Part shown: one piece after another, positions 7,867 to 15,855 of the stretch
Layout of the letters: every line of letters begins with the position of its first letter
How positions within the stretch are numbered: position 1 is the stretch's first letter
Assembly: GCA_964247745.1 (NCBI GenBank)
Contig: CAXTVT010000040.1
Location: forward strand, 1-31,761
DNA: 31,761 bases
Direction of reading: 5' to 3'
From: RH-AL1 sp964247745
GTDB taxonomy: Bacteria > Pseudomonadota > Alphaproteobacteria > Rhizobiales > Beijerinckiaceae
Translations under genes and position numbers: made by a program
Notes under the pieces: model-generated
What the model saw: the letters and a program-made list of their open reading frames with translations, nothing else
Databases searched by the model: none
Told to the model about the DNA's origin: nothing

Positions 7867-9162
7867 TCACTCCCGCTCGATGCGGATCACCTGCGGCGTC
7901 TCGGCGACGTGGCCGTCCTCGAGCGCCGCGGCGATGGCCGCACGGATCGCGCGCTCCGGCGTCGGATGGGTGATGAAGGTCACCGGCACCGGTGTGTCGG
8001 AGGCGGCCCCTCGCCCGGATGGACGCGAGCGCTGCACGATGCTCTCGAGCGAGATCCCCTCCTGCGCCATGCGCATGGCGATCGCGGCGGCGGCGCCGGG
8101 GCGGTCGTACAGCGCGAGCCGCACGTAGTAGCCGCCCTCGTGCGTGTCGATCGAGGCACGCTCCAGCGCCACCAGCTTGGCCGCCGGCAGGCCGAAGGGT
8201 GGCGAGCGGTCGCCCCGCGCCACGTCGAAAATGTCGGCCACCACCGCCGAGGCGGTCGCCTCGCCGCCGGCCCCGGGGCCGGCCAGCGTCACCTCGCGCA
8301 CCGCGTCGGCGTTGACCACGACCGCGTTGGTCACGCCCATCACCTGCGCGATGGCGGAAGCCTTCGGCACCATGGTCGGGTGCACGCGCTGCTCGATGCC
8401 GGCCGCCGTACGCTTGGCGACGCCGAGCAGCTTGACGCGGTAGCCGAGATCCTCGGCGGCCTGCAGGTCGGCCAGCGTGATGGTCTCGATGCCCTCGACG
8501 CCGACGGCCTCGGCCTCGACGACCGTGCCGAAGGCTAGCGAGGTCAGGATCGCGAGCTTGTGGGCGGTGTCGAAGCCGCCGATGTCGAAGGTCGGGTCGG
8601 CCTCGGCATAGCCGAGCCGCTGCGCCTCGGCGAGGCAGTCGGCGAAGGAGAGCTTCTCCGCCTCCATGCGGGACAGGATGTAGTTGCAGGTGCCGTTGAG
8701 AATTCCGTAGACGCGGTCGACCGCGTTGCCGACGAGCCCCTCGCGCAGCGTCTTGACGATCGGGACGCCGCCGGCCACCGCCGCCTCGAAGCGCAGCGCC
8801 ACGCCGGCCGTCTCCGCCGCGGCGGCGAGTTCGGCGCCGTGGCGCGCGATCATCGCCTTGTTGGCCGTCACCACGCACTTGCCGGCGGCCAGCGCCGCGC
8901 GCACCGCGTCGAGCGCCGGGCCGCTGTCGCCGCCGATCAGCTCGACGAAGCAATCGATGTCCGGGCTGCGGGCCAGCGCGACGGGATCGTCGTGCCAGGC
9001 GGCGTCGCCGACGTCGCGCGCCTTGCGCGCCGAGACGCCGACCAATCGGACCGGGCGGCCGGCACGGGCGGCGAGGCTTTCACCGCGGCGGGCCAGCACC
9101 TGCAACACCGCCGCCCCGACGGTGCCGAGGCCGGCGACACCGACGCGCAGAGGAGACGACAT
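7867..9162 (-). CDS. hom: Homoserine dehydrogenase
   Basis: Catalyses NAD(P)H-dependent reduction of aspartate semialdehyde to homoserine, the branch point to threonine and methionine, in the cytoplasm. The 431-residue protein has the Rossmann motif GVAGLGTVG (residues 8-16), the substrate region VTANKAMIA and AAVAGGVPIVKTL, the family signature GILNGTCNYIL, and FDTAHKLAIL with the conserved lysine. A C-terminal ACT domain (YYVRLALYDRPGAAAAIA onward) is the usual site for threonine feedback control. I chose ATG 9162 because MSSPLRVGVAG starts directly before the Rossmann strand; an in-frame upstream ATG at 9231 would add 23 unrelated residues. It stands alone or leads into the coiled-coil gene, and it diverges from the SMP-30 gene across a repeat-bearing intergenic region. 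Confidence 0.95.
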   Translation of the reverse strand: MSSPLRVGVAGLGTVGAAVLQVLARRGESLAARAGRPVRLVGVSARKARDVGDAAWHDDPVALARSPDIDCFVELIGGDSGPALDAVRAALAAGKCVVTANKAMIARHGAELAAAAETAGVALRFEAAVAGGVPIVKTLREGLVGNAVDRVYGILNGTCNYILSRMEAEKLSFADCLAEAQRLGYAEADPTFDIGGFDTAHKLAILTSLAFGTVVEAEAVGVEGIETITLADLQAAEDLGYRVKLLGVAKRTAAGIEQRVHPTMVPKASAIAQVMGVTNAVVVNADAVREVTLAGPGAGGEATASAVVADIFDVARGDRSPPFGLPAAKLVALERASIDTHEGGYYVRLALYDRPGAAAAIAMRMAQEGISLESIVQRSRPSGRGAASDTPVPVTFITHPTPERAIRAAIAAALEDGHVAETPQVIRIERE

Positions 9163-9319
9163 GGCGGGATCCAGGTGGGACGACGCGCCTTCTGCCCCAT
9201 CGACCGCGACGCGCGCAACTCGTTCGGCCACTTCGATCGCCCTTGCCTGCGGCCCAGTCCTGATTTAGGTAGCGTAACCGAAAAGAAGGTCGGCGTAAAT
9301 GCTGCCGCGCCTCTGGAGA

Positions 9320-9336
9320 GCGGGACAGGATCCCGC
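9320..9336. other. Small perfect hairpin in the hom leader region
   Basis: GCGGGA and TCCCGC form a 6-bp stem around a 5-base loop (CAGGA). It sits about 160 bases upstream of the hom start and 35 bases from the tandem repeats. No T-run follows on either strand. It could be leader structure, an operator, or chance in GC-rich DNA. Confidence 0.25.
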
Positions 9337-9370
9337 CACGAGGCCTGACATTTCATCCTGCCGAAGTCAG

Positions 9371-9452
9371 GGTACCGCGACAAAAACCCGGGCCAATGTC
9401 GCGGTACCGCGACAAAGAACCCTGCCATAGCTGCGTACCGCGACACGTCGCG
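9371..9452. repeat. 32-bp tandem repeat, two full copies and a partial third
   Basis: Copy one is 9371-9402 and copy two is 9403-9434, both 32 bases and both starting GGTACCGCGACAAA. The partial third starts at 9435 with GTACCGCGACA, lacking the first G. Within each full copy the order is a GGTACCGCGACA core, an A-rich stretch, CCC, then CCA and a variable end. The period of 32 is close to three helical turns, so equivalent sites would face the same side of the DNA. The array lies about 105 bases upstream of the SMP-30 start. Confidence 0.8.
9397..9414. promoter_or_regulatory. Perfect 18-bp palindrome, candidate operator
   Basis: TGTCGCGGTACCGCGACA reads identically on both strands and straddles the junction of repeat copies one and two. 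The other two GTACCGCGACA cores have one good half-site each and a degenerate partner. Such symmetry is typical of a dimeric repressor site (TetR, LacI or GntR type). No regulator gene is adjacent in the window, so the ligand and protein are unknown. A dispersed palindromic repeat is an alternative explanation. Confidence 0.5.
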
Positions 9453-9556
9453 TTTCAAGGGGGTCGTTCGCCGACATCGCGTCTCGAGTGCCGTTGGGCC
9501 GCATCGATCGCGGAACTTCGTCATCGCCTTCGGCTTTGGCGGCGAGAGGATTTGCG

Positions 9557-10465
9557 ATGCAACCCGAGATCGTCACCGAACTCGACATACGGTCCTCGAA
9601 TGGCGAGAGCCCGCGTTGGAACGCGCGCCGGCAGACCCTGCTCTGGGTCGACACCCGCGCGCCCTCGTTGAACGAGTTCGATCCGGCGAGCGGGCGCAAC
9701 GTCGCCTGGGAGATGCCGAGCTGGATCGGTTGCGCCGTACTGACGGAAAGCGGCGCGCTCTGCGCCCTGCGCACCGGGCTCTACGATTTCGAGCCGCGGC
9801 ACGGGTCGCTGCACCAGATCGGCCCACCGCCCTACGATGTCCGCCGCTTCATCTTCAACGACGGCGGATGCGATCCCGCCGGGCGCTTCCTCGTCGGCGA
9901 GATGTACCTGCCGCTGGCGCCCGGCGACGAGAAGGAGCGTGCGCCCGAGCGGGCGCCGCTGTTCCAGTACTCGCCGAACGGAACCTGGGTCGACATGGCC
10001 GCCTCGGTGAAGACGTCGAACGGCCTCGCCTGGAGCCCGGACGGGCGCACGATGTACCAGTCCGACACCGCCTCGAAGACGATCTTCGCCTTCGACTACG
10101 ACGCGCGCACGGGGCAGGCCTCGAAGCGGCGGGTCTTCGCGACCGTCGAGACCTCGGACGAGTCGCACGGACCCGACGGCGCGGCCGTCGACCGCGACGG
10201 CTTCTATCTCTCCGCGATCTTCGGCGAGGGGTGCTTGCTGCGTTTCGACCCCGACGGCCGGCTCGACCGCCGCATCGCCCTCCCGGTGCAATATCCCACG
10301 ATGCCGGCCTACGGCGGCCCCGATCTCACCAAGGTCTACGTGACGACGGCCAACTGGACGATCGCGCCCGACGAGAGACCGACGCGGCCCGCGGAAGGCA
10401 ATCTCTTCAGCCTCGAGCTCGACGTGCCGGGTTTGCCGACCAACCTCTTCGATCGCGCGGCCTGA
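9557..10465 (+). CDS. SMP-30/gluconolactonase family protein
   Basis: A 302-residue six-bladed beta-propeller of the SMP-30/gluconolaconase/LRE family, which hydrolyses sugar or other lactones with a single divalent metal. The metal ligands of the family are all visible: E17 in NGESPRW, N155 in TSNGLAWSPD and D207 in GPDGAAVD. The substrate-site asparagine appears in FIFNDGGCDP. There is no signal peptide, so it should be cytoplasmic. ATG 9557 is preceded by GAGAGGA at 9544-9550, which decides the start. It lies downstream of the tandem repeat array and 93 bases upstream of the thiamine-diphosphate enzyme, which has its own strong ribosome site. Shared sugar-acid metabolism with the following genes is inference; the exact lactone is not visible. 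Confidence 0.88.
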   Translation: MQPEIVTELDIRSSNGESPRWNARRQTLLWVDTRAPSLNEFDPASGRNVAWEMPSWIGCAVLTESGALCALRTGLYDFEPRHGSLHQIGPPPYDVRRFIFNDGGCDPAGRFLVGEMYLPLAPGDEKERAPERAPLFQYSPNGTWVDMAASVKTSNGLAWSPDGRTMYQSDTASKTIFAFDYDARTGQASKRRVFATVETSDESHGPDGAAVDRDGFYLSAIFGEGCLLRFDPDGRLDRRIALPVQYPTMPAYGGPDLTKVYVTTANWTIAPDERPTRPAEGNLFSLELDVPGLPTNLFDRAA

Positions 10466-10558
10466 GCAAGGCCGCGAAAACGCAGTTCGAGAAGTCCGTC
10501 CGAAATTTCATGTGGCCGCGCGCGAGCGCCGCCCCAGCTAGCTTGCAAGGAGCCGATC

Positions 10559-12346
10559 ATGTCGCAGAACGTCGCCGAATTCGTTTGGAAGCGCCTCAAC
10601 GAATGGGGACTGAGCCGGGTCTACGGCTATCCCGGCGACGGTGTCGGCGGTCTCGACGTGGCGCTCGAGAAGGCCAAGGACTTCATGCATTACGTGCAGG
10701 TTCGTCACGAGGAGATGGCGGCGTTCATGGCATCGGCCCATGCCAAGTTCACCGGTCAAGTCGGGTTGTGCTACGCGACTTCCGGACCGGGCGCGATCCA
10801 CCTGCTGACCGGCCTCTACGACGCCAAGGCCGATCACGTGCCCGTCGTCGCGATCTGCGGCCAGCAGGGGCGCAAGTCGCTCGGCGCCAGCTACCAGCAG
10901 GAGGTCGACCTCCAGAACCTCTTCAAGGACGTGGCGTCGGAATACGTCATCACGGCCACGGTCCCGTCGCAGGTCCGCACCTGCATCGATCGCGCCGTCC
11001 GCATCGCCGCGGCGCACCAATGCGTCACCTGCGTCATCATCCCCAACGATCTCCAGGAGCTGCCCTACCAGGATCCGCCGATGGCGCATGGCGCCACGCA
11101 CACCGGTGTCGGTTATCCCGGCACCTCGGCCCTGCCGAATCCGGAGGCCTTGCAGAAGGCGGCCGACATCCTCAACGCCGGCAAGAAGGTGGCGATGCTG
11201 ATCGGCGCCGGCTGCATGTCGGCTACGGACGAGGTGATCGCCGTGGCCGAGCGGCTGAACGCGGGCGTCGCCAAGGCGCTGCTCGGCAAGGCCGCCGTGC
11301 CGGACGACCTGCCGTTCGTGACGGGATCGCTGGGGCTGCTCGGCACCAAGCCGTCGTGGGACCTTATGCAGGAGTGCGACACGCTTCTGATGGTCGGTTC
11401 CGCCTTTCCCTATAGCGAGTTCCTGCCGAAGCCGGGTGCGGCGCGCGGCGTCCAGATCGACATCAACGGGGCCAACCTCAGCCTGCGCTACCCGATGGAA
11501 TACACGATGATCGGCGACAGCGCCGAGACGTTGCGCGCGTTGCTGCCGCTGCTGAAGCAGAACAAGGAGACGAGCTGGCGCAAGAAGATCGAGAAGGAGG
11601 TCGTGGCGTGGTGGGCCACGCTGAAGGATCGCGCGATGGTCGCGGCCGAGCCGATGAACCCGCAGCGGGTCTTCCACGAACTGTCGCCGCGCCTGCCGGA
11701 CCGTTGCATCCTCACGGCCGATTCCGGTTCGACGGCCAACTGGTATGCACGCGACATCAAGATCCGTCGCGGGATGAAGGGTTCGCTCTCGGGCGGCCTG
11801 GCCTCGCTCGGCGCCTGCACGCCCTACGCGATGTCGGCCAAGATGGCCTTTCCCGAGCGTCCGGTGATCGGCTTCATAGGCGACGGTGCCATGCAGATGA
11901 ACGGCATGAACGTCATGATCACGGTCGGCAAATATTGGAAGGAATGGTCGAACCCCACCTTCATCATCATGGTCCTCAACAACCAGGATCTCAACCAGGT
12001 GACCTGGGAGGAGCGCGTCCAGCTCGGCGAGGGCAAGACGGAGCTGACCCAGTCGATCCCCGATTTCCCCTACGCGAAATACGCCGAGCTGCTCGGGCTG
12101 AAAGGCATCCGCTGCGACGATCCCGAGAAGATCGGCGCGGCCTGGGAGGAGGCGCTGGCCGCCGACCGCCCCGTCATCCTCGAGATGGTGACGGACCCCA
12201 ACGTTCCGCCGCTGCCGCCGCACATCACGGTGAAGGACGCCAAGAACTTCGTGACGATGATGCGCGACGAGCCCGAGCTGGTCTCCGTCGTCAAGGGCTC
12301 GGCCAAGCAGATGCTGGCAAGCCTGCTGCCGGGCCACCGGGATTGA
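10559..12346 (+). CDS. Thiamine-diphosphate enzyme, pyruvate-oxidase/acetolactate-synthase-like
   Basis: A 595-residue member of the pyruvate oxidase / acetolactate synthase / decarboxylase superfamily. The N-terminal PYR domain carries the catalytic glutamate E51 in HYVQVRHEEMAAFMA, followed by SGPGAIHLLTGLYDAKADHVPV. This stretch is notably close to pyruvate oxidases. A central domain follows, then the PP domain with the cofactor motif GDG (441-443) through NN (474-475). By family knowledge it would decarboxylate a 2-oxo acid; the substrate, and whether it uses FAD and a quinone, cannot be read here. The start has AAGGAG at 10547-10552. It is the first gene of a tight run: the membrane protein starts 5 bases after its stop, which suggests the four products work together. 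Confidence 0.88.
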   Translation: MSQNVAEFVWKRLNEWGLSRVYGYPGDGVGGLDVALEKAKDFMHYVQVRHEEMAAFMASAHAKFTGQVGLCYATSGPGAIHLLTGLYDAKADHVPVVAICGQQGRKSLGASYQQEVDLQNLFKDVASEYVITATVPSQVRTCIDRAVRIAAAHQCVTCVIIPNDLQELPYQDPPMAHGATHTGVGYPGTSALPNPEALQKAADILNAGKKVAMLIGAGCMSATDEVIAVAERLNAGVAKALLGKAAVPDDLPFVTGSLGLLGTKPSWDLMQECDTLLMVGSAFPYSEFLPKPGAARGVQIDINGANLSLRYPMEYTMIGDSAETLRALLPLLKQNKETSWRKKIEKEVVAWWATLKDRAMVAAEPMNPQRVFHELSPRLPDRCILTADSGSTANWYARDIKIRRGMKGSLSGGLASLGACTPYAMSAKMAFPERPVIGFIGDGAMQMNGMNVMITVGKYWKEWSNPTFIIMVLNNQDLNQVTWEERVQLGEGKTELTQSIPDFPYAKYAELLGLKGIRCDDPEKIGAAWEEALAADRPVILEMVTDPNVPPLPPHITVKDAKNFVTMMRDEPELVSVVKGSAKQMLASLLPGHRD

Positions 12347-12351
12347 GGGCG

Positions 12352-13281
12352 ATGGCCGAGACAGCCTCCCTCGACGCCGTCCTGCGCGAGCTCGACCTCG
12401 TCGCGAGGCGCGCGAACGCCCTCGCGCGGCGCGGCGACGGCAAGCGGCGGCGCCCCGGGCGGCAAGCCACCGCCGTCAGCGAGGCCCGCGAGCTGCATGT
12501 CGGCTCGGCCATGTTGGCCGGCTCGGTGCTGTTCGACAGCGCGATCGAACATTACCGCGGCGGCTTCAAGAACCCGGCGATGTGGCTGGCGCTGGCGACC
12601 TCCGCCACCAGCCTCGCCGCCGGCATCGACGGCGCCCTGAAGGAGGACAATGCCTCCGAGCCTTTGCGCGACGCGGCCTATATCACGGCGGTGATCACCG
12701 GCGTGGTCGGCACCGGCTTCCACCTCTACAACGTCACCAAGCGCACCGGCGGGCTGACCTGGAACAACGCGTTCTACGCCGCGCCGATGGGCGCGCCGGC
12801 GGCTTTGATCCTTTCCGGTCTGCTCGGCTATGGCGCCGAGCGGGTGCGTGACGCCGCACCGTTCACGCAGCCGCGCATCCTGGGACTGCCGGCGGGGCGG
12901 CTGCTCTCCGGCCTCACGGCCGTCGGGCTGCTCGGCACCACGGCCGAGGCCTGGCTGCTGCACTTCCGCGGCAACTTCCAGCGCTGGGCGATGTATCTTC
13001 CGGTGACGCTGCCGCCGAGCGCCGCCGTGGCCGTTGCCGCCACGACGCTGGCGCCGACCCCGCTGGCGCGCCGGCTGTCGCGCGTCTGGCTGGGCGGCGT
13101 CGCGGTGATGGGATTCGTCGGCGTCGGTTTCCACGTCAACGGCGTCGCCCGCATGATGGGCGGCTGGCGCAACTGGAGCCAGAACCTGATCGACGGGCCG
13201 CCGATCCCGGCGCCGCCGTCCTTCTCCGGCCTCGCGGTCGCCGGAATGGCCGCGCTGCGTCTGTTGGGGAACAAAGGATGA
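12352..13281 (+). CDS. Internally duplicated multi-helix membrane protein with four conserved-position histidines
   Basis: A 309-residue integral membrane protein without a family I can name. After a basic cytoplasmic start (to about residue 48) there are roughly seven hydrophobic segments. The protein is two copies of one unit. IEHYRGGF (H67) and GVVGTGFHLYNV (H124) in the first half match LLHFRGNF (H204) and GFVGVGFHVNGV (H261) in the second. Both pairs are 57 residues apart and the copies are offset by 137. Each half then continues with a similar GG, W, P and SGL pattern. Intramembrane histidines in pairs are what haem b ligation needs, so I infer a di-haem or quinone-reactive subunit for the dehydrogenase encoded next. 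It starts 5 bases after the TPP enzyme stop and overlaps the next gene by 4 bases. It could equally be a non-haem metal or structural anchor. Confidence 0.7.
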   Translation: MAETASLDAVLRELDLVARRANALARRGDGKRRRPGRQATAVSEARELHVGSAMLAGSVLFDSAIEHYRGGFKNPAMWLALATSATSLAAGIDGALKEDNASEPLRDAAYITAVITGVVGTGFHLYNVTKRTGGLTWNNAFYAAPMGAPAALILSGLLGYGAERVRDAAPFTQPRILGLPAGRLLSGLTAVGLLGTTAEAWLLHFRGNFQRWAMYLPVTLPPSAAVAVAATTLAPTPLARRLSRVWLGGVAVMGFVGVGFHVNGVARMMGGWRNWSQNLIDGPPIPAPPSFSGLAVAGMAALRLLGNKG

Positions 13282-13919
13282 GCGGCGACAGGTTTCCCAG
13301 CTATGACGTCCTCGACAAGCGCTGGACGCCCTCGTGGAACGAGAAGACGCGGCAGGTGATCGACAAGCGGCTGGCGGTCTACGTCGGCCCACGCTTCTTC
13401 GACGAGGCCGAATGGGCGACGCTCTGCGCGGTCTGCGCCCGCATCCTGCCGCAACCGGGAGACCGGCCGCCCGTGCCGCTGCCGGCCTATATCGACGAGA
13501 AATGCCTGTCGGGACGCGAGGAAGGCTACCGGTACCTGCCGCTGCCCGACGACCGCACCGCGTGGAAGCAAGGCCTTCAGGGCCTGGAGTCCATCGCCAA
13601 GGCCAAGCACGGCGGCTCCTACCACGCGCTGTCGGCGTCCGAGCAGGACGCGCTGCTGACGCAGATGCAGAAGGGCGAGTTGAAGGATGCCGCGTTCGAG
13701 GCGATGCCGAGTGACCTCTTCTTCAGCAAGCGCGTGCTGTTCGATATCACCTCGGCCTACTACGCCCATCCCACGGCCTGGAGCGAGATCGGCTTCGGCG
13801 GCCCGGCGCATCCGCGCGGCTACGTCCGTATGGAGCTGAACGAGCGAGACCCCTGGGAGGCGGTGGAAGCCCATGGCGATCCCGCCAAGGCCGAGCGGGA
13901 GAACCGTCGTGTACGCTGA
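13278..13919 (+). CDS. Gluconate 2-dehydrogenase subunit 3-like small subunit
   Basis: A 213-residue protein resembling the Gluconate_2-dh3 family, the small subunit that partners GMC flavoprotein dehydrogenases. Recognisable parts are FFDEAEWATLCAVCARILPQ, VPLPAYIDEKC, a helical middle (SYHALSASEQDALLTQMQKG), and the C-terminal VLFDITSAYYAHPTAWSEIGFGGPAHPRGY, which is close to the family consensus. In characterised three-subunit gluconate or sorbitol dehydrogenases this subunit carries the Tat signal that exports the complex. Here the N-terminus (MSGDRFPSYDVLDKRW) has no twin arginine and no hydrophobic segment, so the complex should stay in the cytoplasm. The start overlaps the membrane-protein stop as ATGA, and the end overlaps the GMC gene, a sign of coupled translation. 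Confidence 0.85.
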   Translation: MSGDRFPSYDVLDKRWTPSWNEKTRQVIDKRLAVYVGPRFFDEAEWATLCAVCARILPQPGDRPPVPLPAYIDEKCLSGREEGYRYLPLPDDRTAWKQGLQGLESIAKAKHGGSYHALSASEQDALLTQMQKGELKDAAFEAMPSDLFFSKRVLFDITSAYYAHPTAWSEIGFGGPAHPRGYVRMELNERDPWEAVEAHGDPAKAERENRRVR

Positions 13920-15552
13920 GATCCAGGAAGGCCCGCGTGCCAAGGACGGACGCGCGCCCGACGTCTTCAAGGAGGGTGGCTGGCTGCCGATGCGCCAGCA
14001 CGCCGATCGCGACGAGGTGGACTTCGCCATCGTCGGCACCGGTGCCGGCGGCGCCACCCTGGCGGCGCGGCTCGCCGAGAAGGGCTTCAGCGTCGTCGCC
14101 TTCGAGGCCGGTCCGTTCTTTCGGCCGCTGGAGGATTTCGCCTCCGACGAGATGGAGCAGGAGAAGCTCTACTGGACCGACAAGCGGCTCTGCGACGGTC
14201 GCAACCCGCTGAAGATGGGCGCCAACAATTCCGGCAAGGCGGTCGGGGGGTCCACCGTGCATTTCGCGATGGTGTCGCTGCGCTTCCGGCCGGAATGGTT
14301 CAAGGCACGGTCGAAGCTCGGCTACGGTTTCGACTGGCCGCTCGATTGGCGCGAGATGTGGGGCTACTACTCCCAAGCCGAGCAGGCACTAAAGATCTCC
14401 GGGCCCATGACCTATCCGTGGGGGCCCAAACGGGGCCGCTACCCCTATCGCGCGCACGAGCTCAATGCCGCCGCCCAGGTCCTGGCGAAGGGTTGCGAGA
14501 GCATGGGAATCGGTTGGGCGCCGTGCCCCGTCGCCACCGTGTCGGCGCCGCGCGACGCGTCGCCGCCGTGCGTCTATCGCGGCTTCTGTCGCATCGGCTG
14601 TTCCACCAATGCCAAGCAGAGCGCGCTGGTCGTCTGGGTGCCGCGCGCGATCGCCGCCGGCGCCGAGATCCGCGATCAGGCCATGGTCGGGCGCATCGAG
14701 GTCGATGCCGAGGGGCTCGCGACGGGCCTGCACTATCACCGCGAAGGCGACTGGCATTTCCAGAAGGCGAAGCACGTCATCGTCGCGGGCTACGCGATCG
14801 AGACGCCGCGCCTGCTGCTCAACTCCGCCGACGGGCGCTACAAGGACGGGCTCGCCAACTCGTCCGGCCTTGTCGGCAAGTACCTGATGACGCAGTCGAA
14901 CCAGGGCGTCTGGGGCAAGATGGCCGACGAGGTCCGCTGGAACAAGGGACCGCCGTCGCTGTCCATCACCGAGCACTGGAACTACGACGACAGGAAGGAC
15001 TTCGCCGGCGGCTACTGCATCATGCCGCAGGGGCCGCTGCCCATCGAGTGGGTCGGCGTGCAGGCCGGCTCGCGCGGGCTGTGGGGCGAGGCGCTGCGCC
15101 TGAAGATGTTGGACTACAACCATCAGGTCGGCGTGAAGATGGTTGGCGAGATGCAGCCCGACATCGACAACACGGTGACGTTGACCGACGAACTCGACCA
15201 GTACGGCCTCCGGGTGCCGCGCATCACCTACGGCTGGACGGACAACGACAAGGCCTCGATCGAGCACGGCATGAGCCAGATGGAGGCGATGATGGCGGGC
15301 GCCGGCGCCACCGACCTCTTCCGCCAGGCCGACGACACCAACCACCTCTACGGCACGGCCAAGATGGGGTTCTCGCGCGAGGACAGCGTGGTGGACGCGG
15401 ACTGCCGCAGCTGGGACCATCGCAATCTCTTCATCTGCGACGGCTCGGTGTTCCCCACGACCGGTGGCGTGAACCCCCATCTCACCATCCACGCCATCGC
15501 TCTGCGCACGGCCGACCGCATCGAGGCCATGGCCAAGCGCGGCGAGCTGTAG
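13909..15552 (+). CDS. GMC-family FAD-dependent dehydrogenase with three-cysteine cluster motif
   Basis: A 547-residue flavoprotein of the glucose-methanol-choline family, the large catalytic partner of the preceding small subunit. The FAD-binding motif GTGAGGATLAARLAEKG is at residues 43-59, and NNSGKAVGGSTVHFAM follows. The C-terminal active-site region has GTAKMG and GSVFPTTGGVNPHLTIHA, with N522 and H524. Between them, C221, C227 and C231 (C-x5-C-x3-C) match the spacing I recall for the 3Fe-4S ligands of bacterial FAD-glucose dehydrogenase; cluster binding is inferred. No signal peptide is present. I prefer GTG 13909, which has GGGAGA just upstream. ATG 13873, 12 codons earlier, is possible with a poorer ribosome site. 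The substrate is probably a polyol, sugar or sugar acid, but nothing in the sequence fixes it. Confidence 0.9.
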   Translation: MYAEIQEGPRAKDGRAPDVFKEGGWLPMRQHADRDEVDFAIVGTGAGGATLAARLAEKGFSVVAFEAGPFFRPLEDFASDEMEQEKLYWTDKRLCDGRNPLKMGANNSGKAVGGSTVHFAMVSLRFRPEWFKARSKLGYGFDWPLDWREMWGYYSQAEQALKISGPMTYPWGPKRGRYPYRAHELNAAAQVLAKGCESMGIGWAPCPVATVSAPRDASPPCVYRGFCRIGCSTNAKQSALVVWVPRAIAAGAEIRDQAMVGRIEVDAEGLATGLHYHREGDWHFQKAKHVIVAGYAIETPRLLLNSADGRYKDGLANSSGLVGKYLMTQSNQGVWGKMADEVRWNKGPPSLSITEHWNYDDRKDFAGGYCIMPQGPLPIEWVGVQAGSRGLWGEALRLKMLDYNHQVGVKMVGEMQPDIDNTVTLTDELDQYGLRVPRITYGWTDNDKASIEHGMSQMEAMMAGAGATDLFRQADDTNHLYGTAKMGFSREDSVVDADCRSWDHRNLFICDGSVFPTTGGVNPHLTIHAIALRTADRIEAMAKRGEL

Positions 15553-15855
15553 GGCGGCGCGGCGCCGCCTCCGCCGCCCTCATGCGTGTGGTGTCCGCGC
15601 GGTGCGCTCCATGCCGGGCGCCATGGTCGATCGAACCACGTGGTAAAGAGAGCCTTTCACGCCGTCGAGAGCGGGAGAATCCCACAATCTCTCTGGGATA
15701 CTCAGGGCATTCAATGTAAAAACCTTCCTGCAAGGCGGCCTCGATAGCCTAAAAGCCCAGTCCAGATGACCCTACGTCATGCAAGAAAACGGTTTTATGC
15801 TCCTTGCGGCTGTGCATAACTTTGAAAAGGAGCCGCCGGCGCAATAGGGACGATC
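15553..15855. other. 303-base region between the dehydrogenase operon and the GSCFA gene
   Basis: No gene is seen. The right half is clearly richer in A and T than the surroundings (for example around 15710-15840), consistent with a promoter for the GSCFA gene, though I could not choose a specific one. A weak hairpin, ATCCCA at 15679-15684 and TGGGAT at 15694-15699 with a 9-base loop, might end transcription of the upstream operon. Confidence 0.4.

Larger units (their letters stand above)
9163..9556. other. 394-base divergent intergenic region between hom and the SMP-30 gene
   Basis: No gene is visible. The region holds a small hairpin near 9320, a three-copy tandem repeat at 9371-9452 containing a perfect palindrome, and the ribosome site GAGAGGA (9544-9550) of the SMP-30 gene. 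Both divergent promoters should lie here. The hom side includes an AT-rich stretch around 9270-9300. Confidence 0.5.

Noticed and set aside
9163..9300. Riboswitch or attenuator in the hom leader
   Set aside because: No threonine/isoleucine codon-rich leader peptide, no T-run after the hairpin at 9320, and no recognisable SAM or lysine riboswitch core.
9371..9452. Possible CRISPR array
   Set aside because: The 32-bp units are directly adjacent with no unique spacers, there are only two and a half copies, and no cas genes are present.
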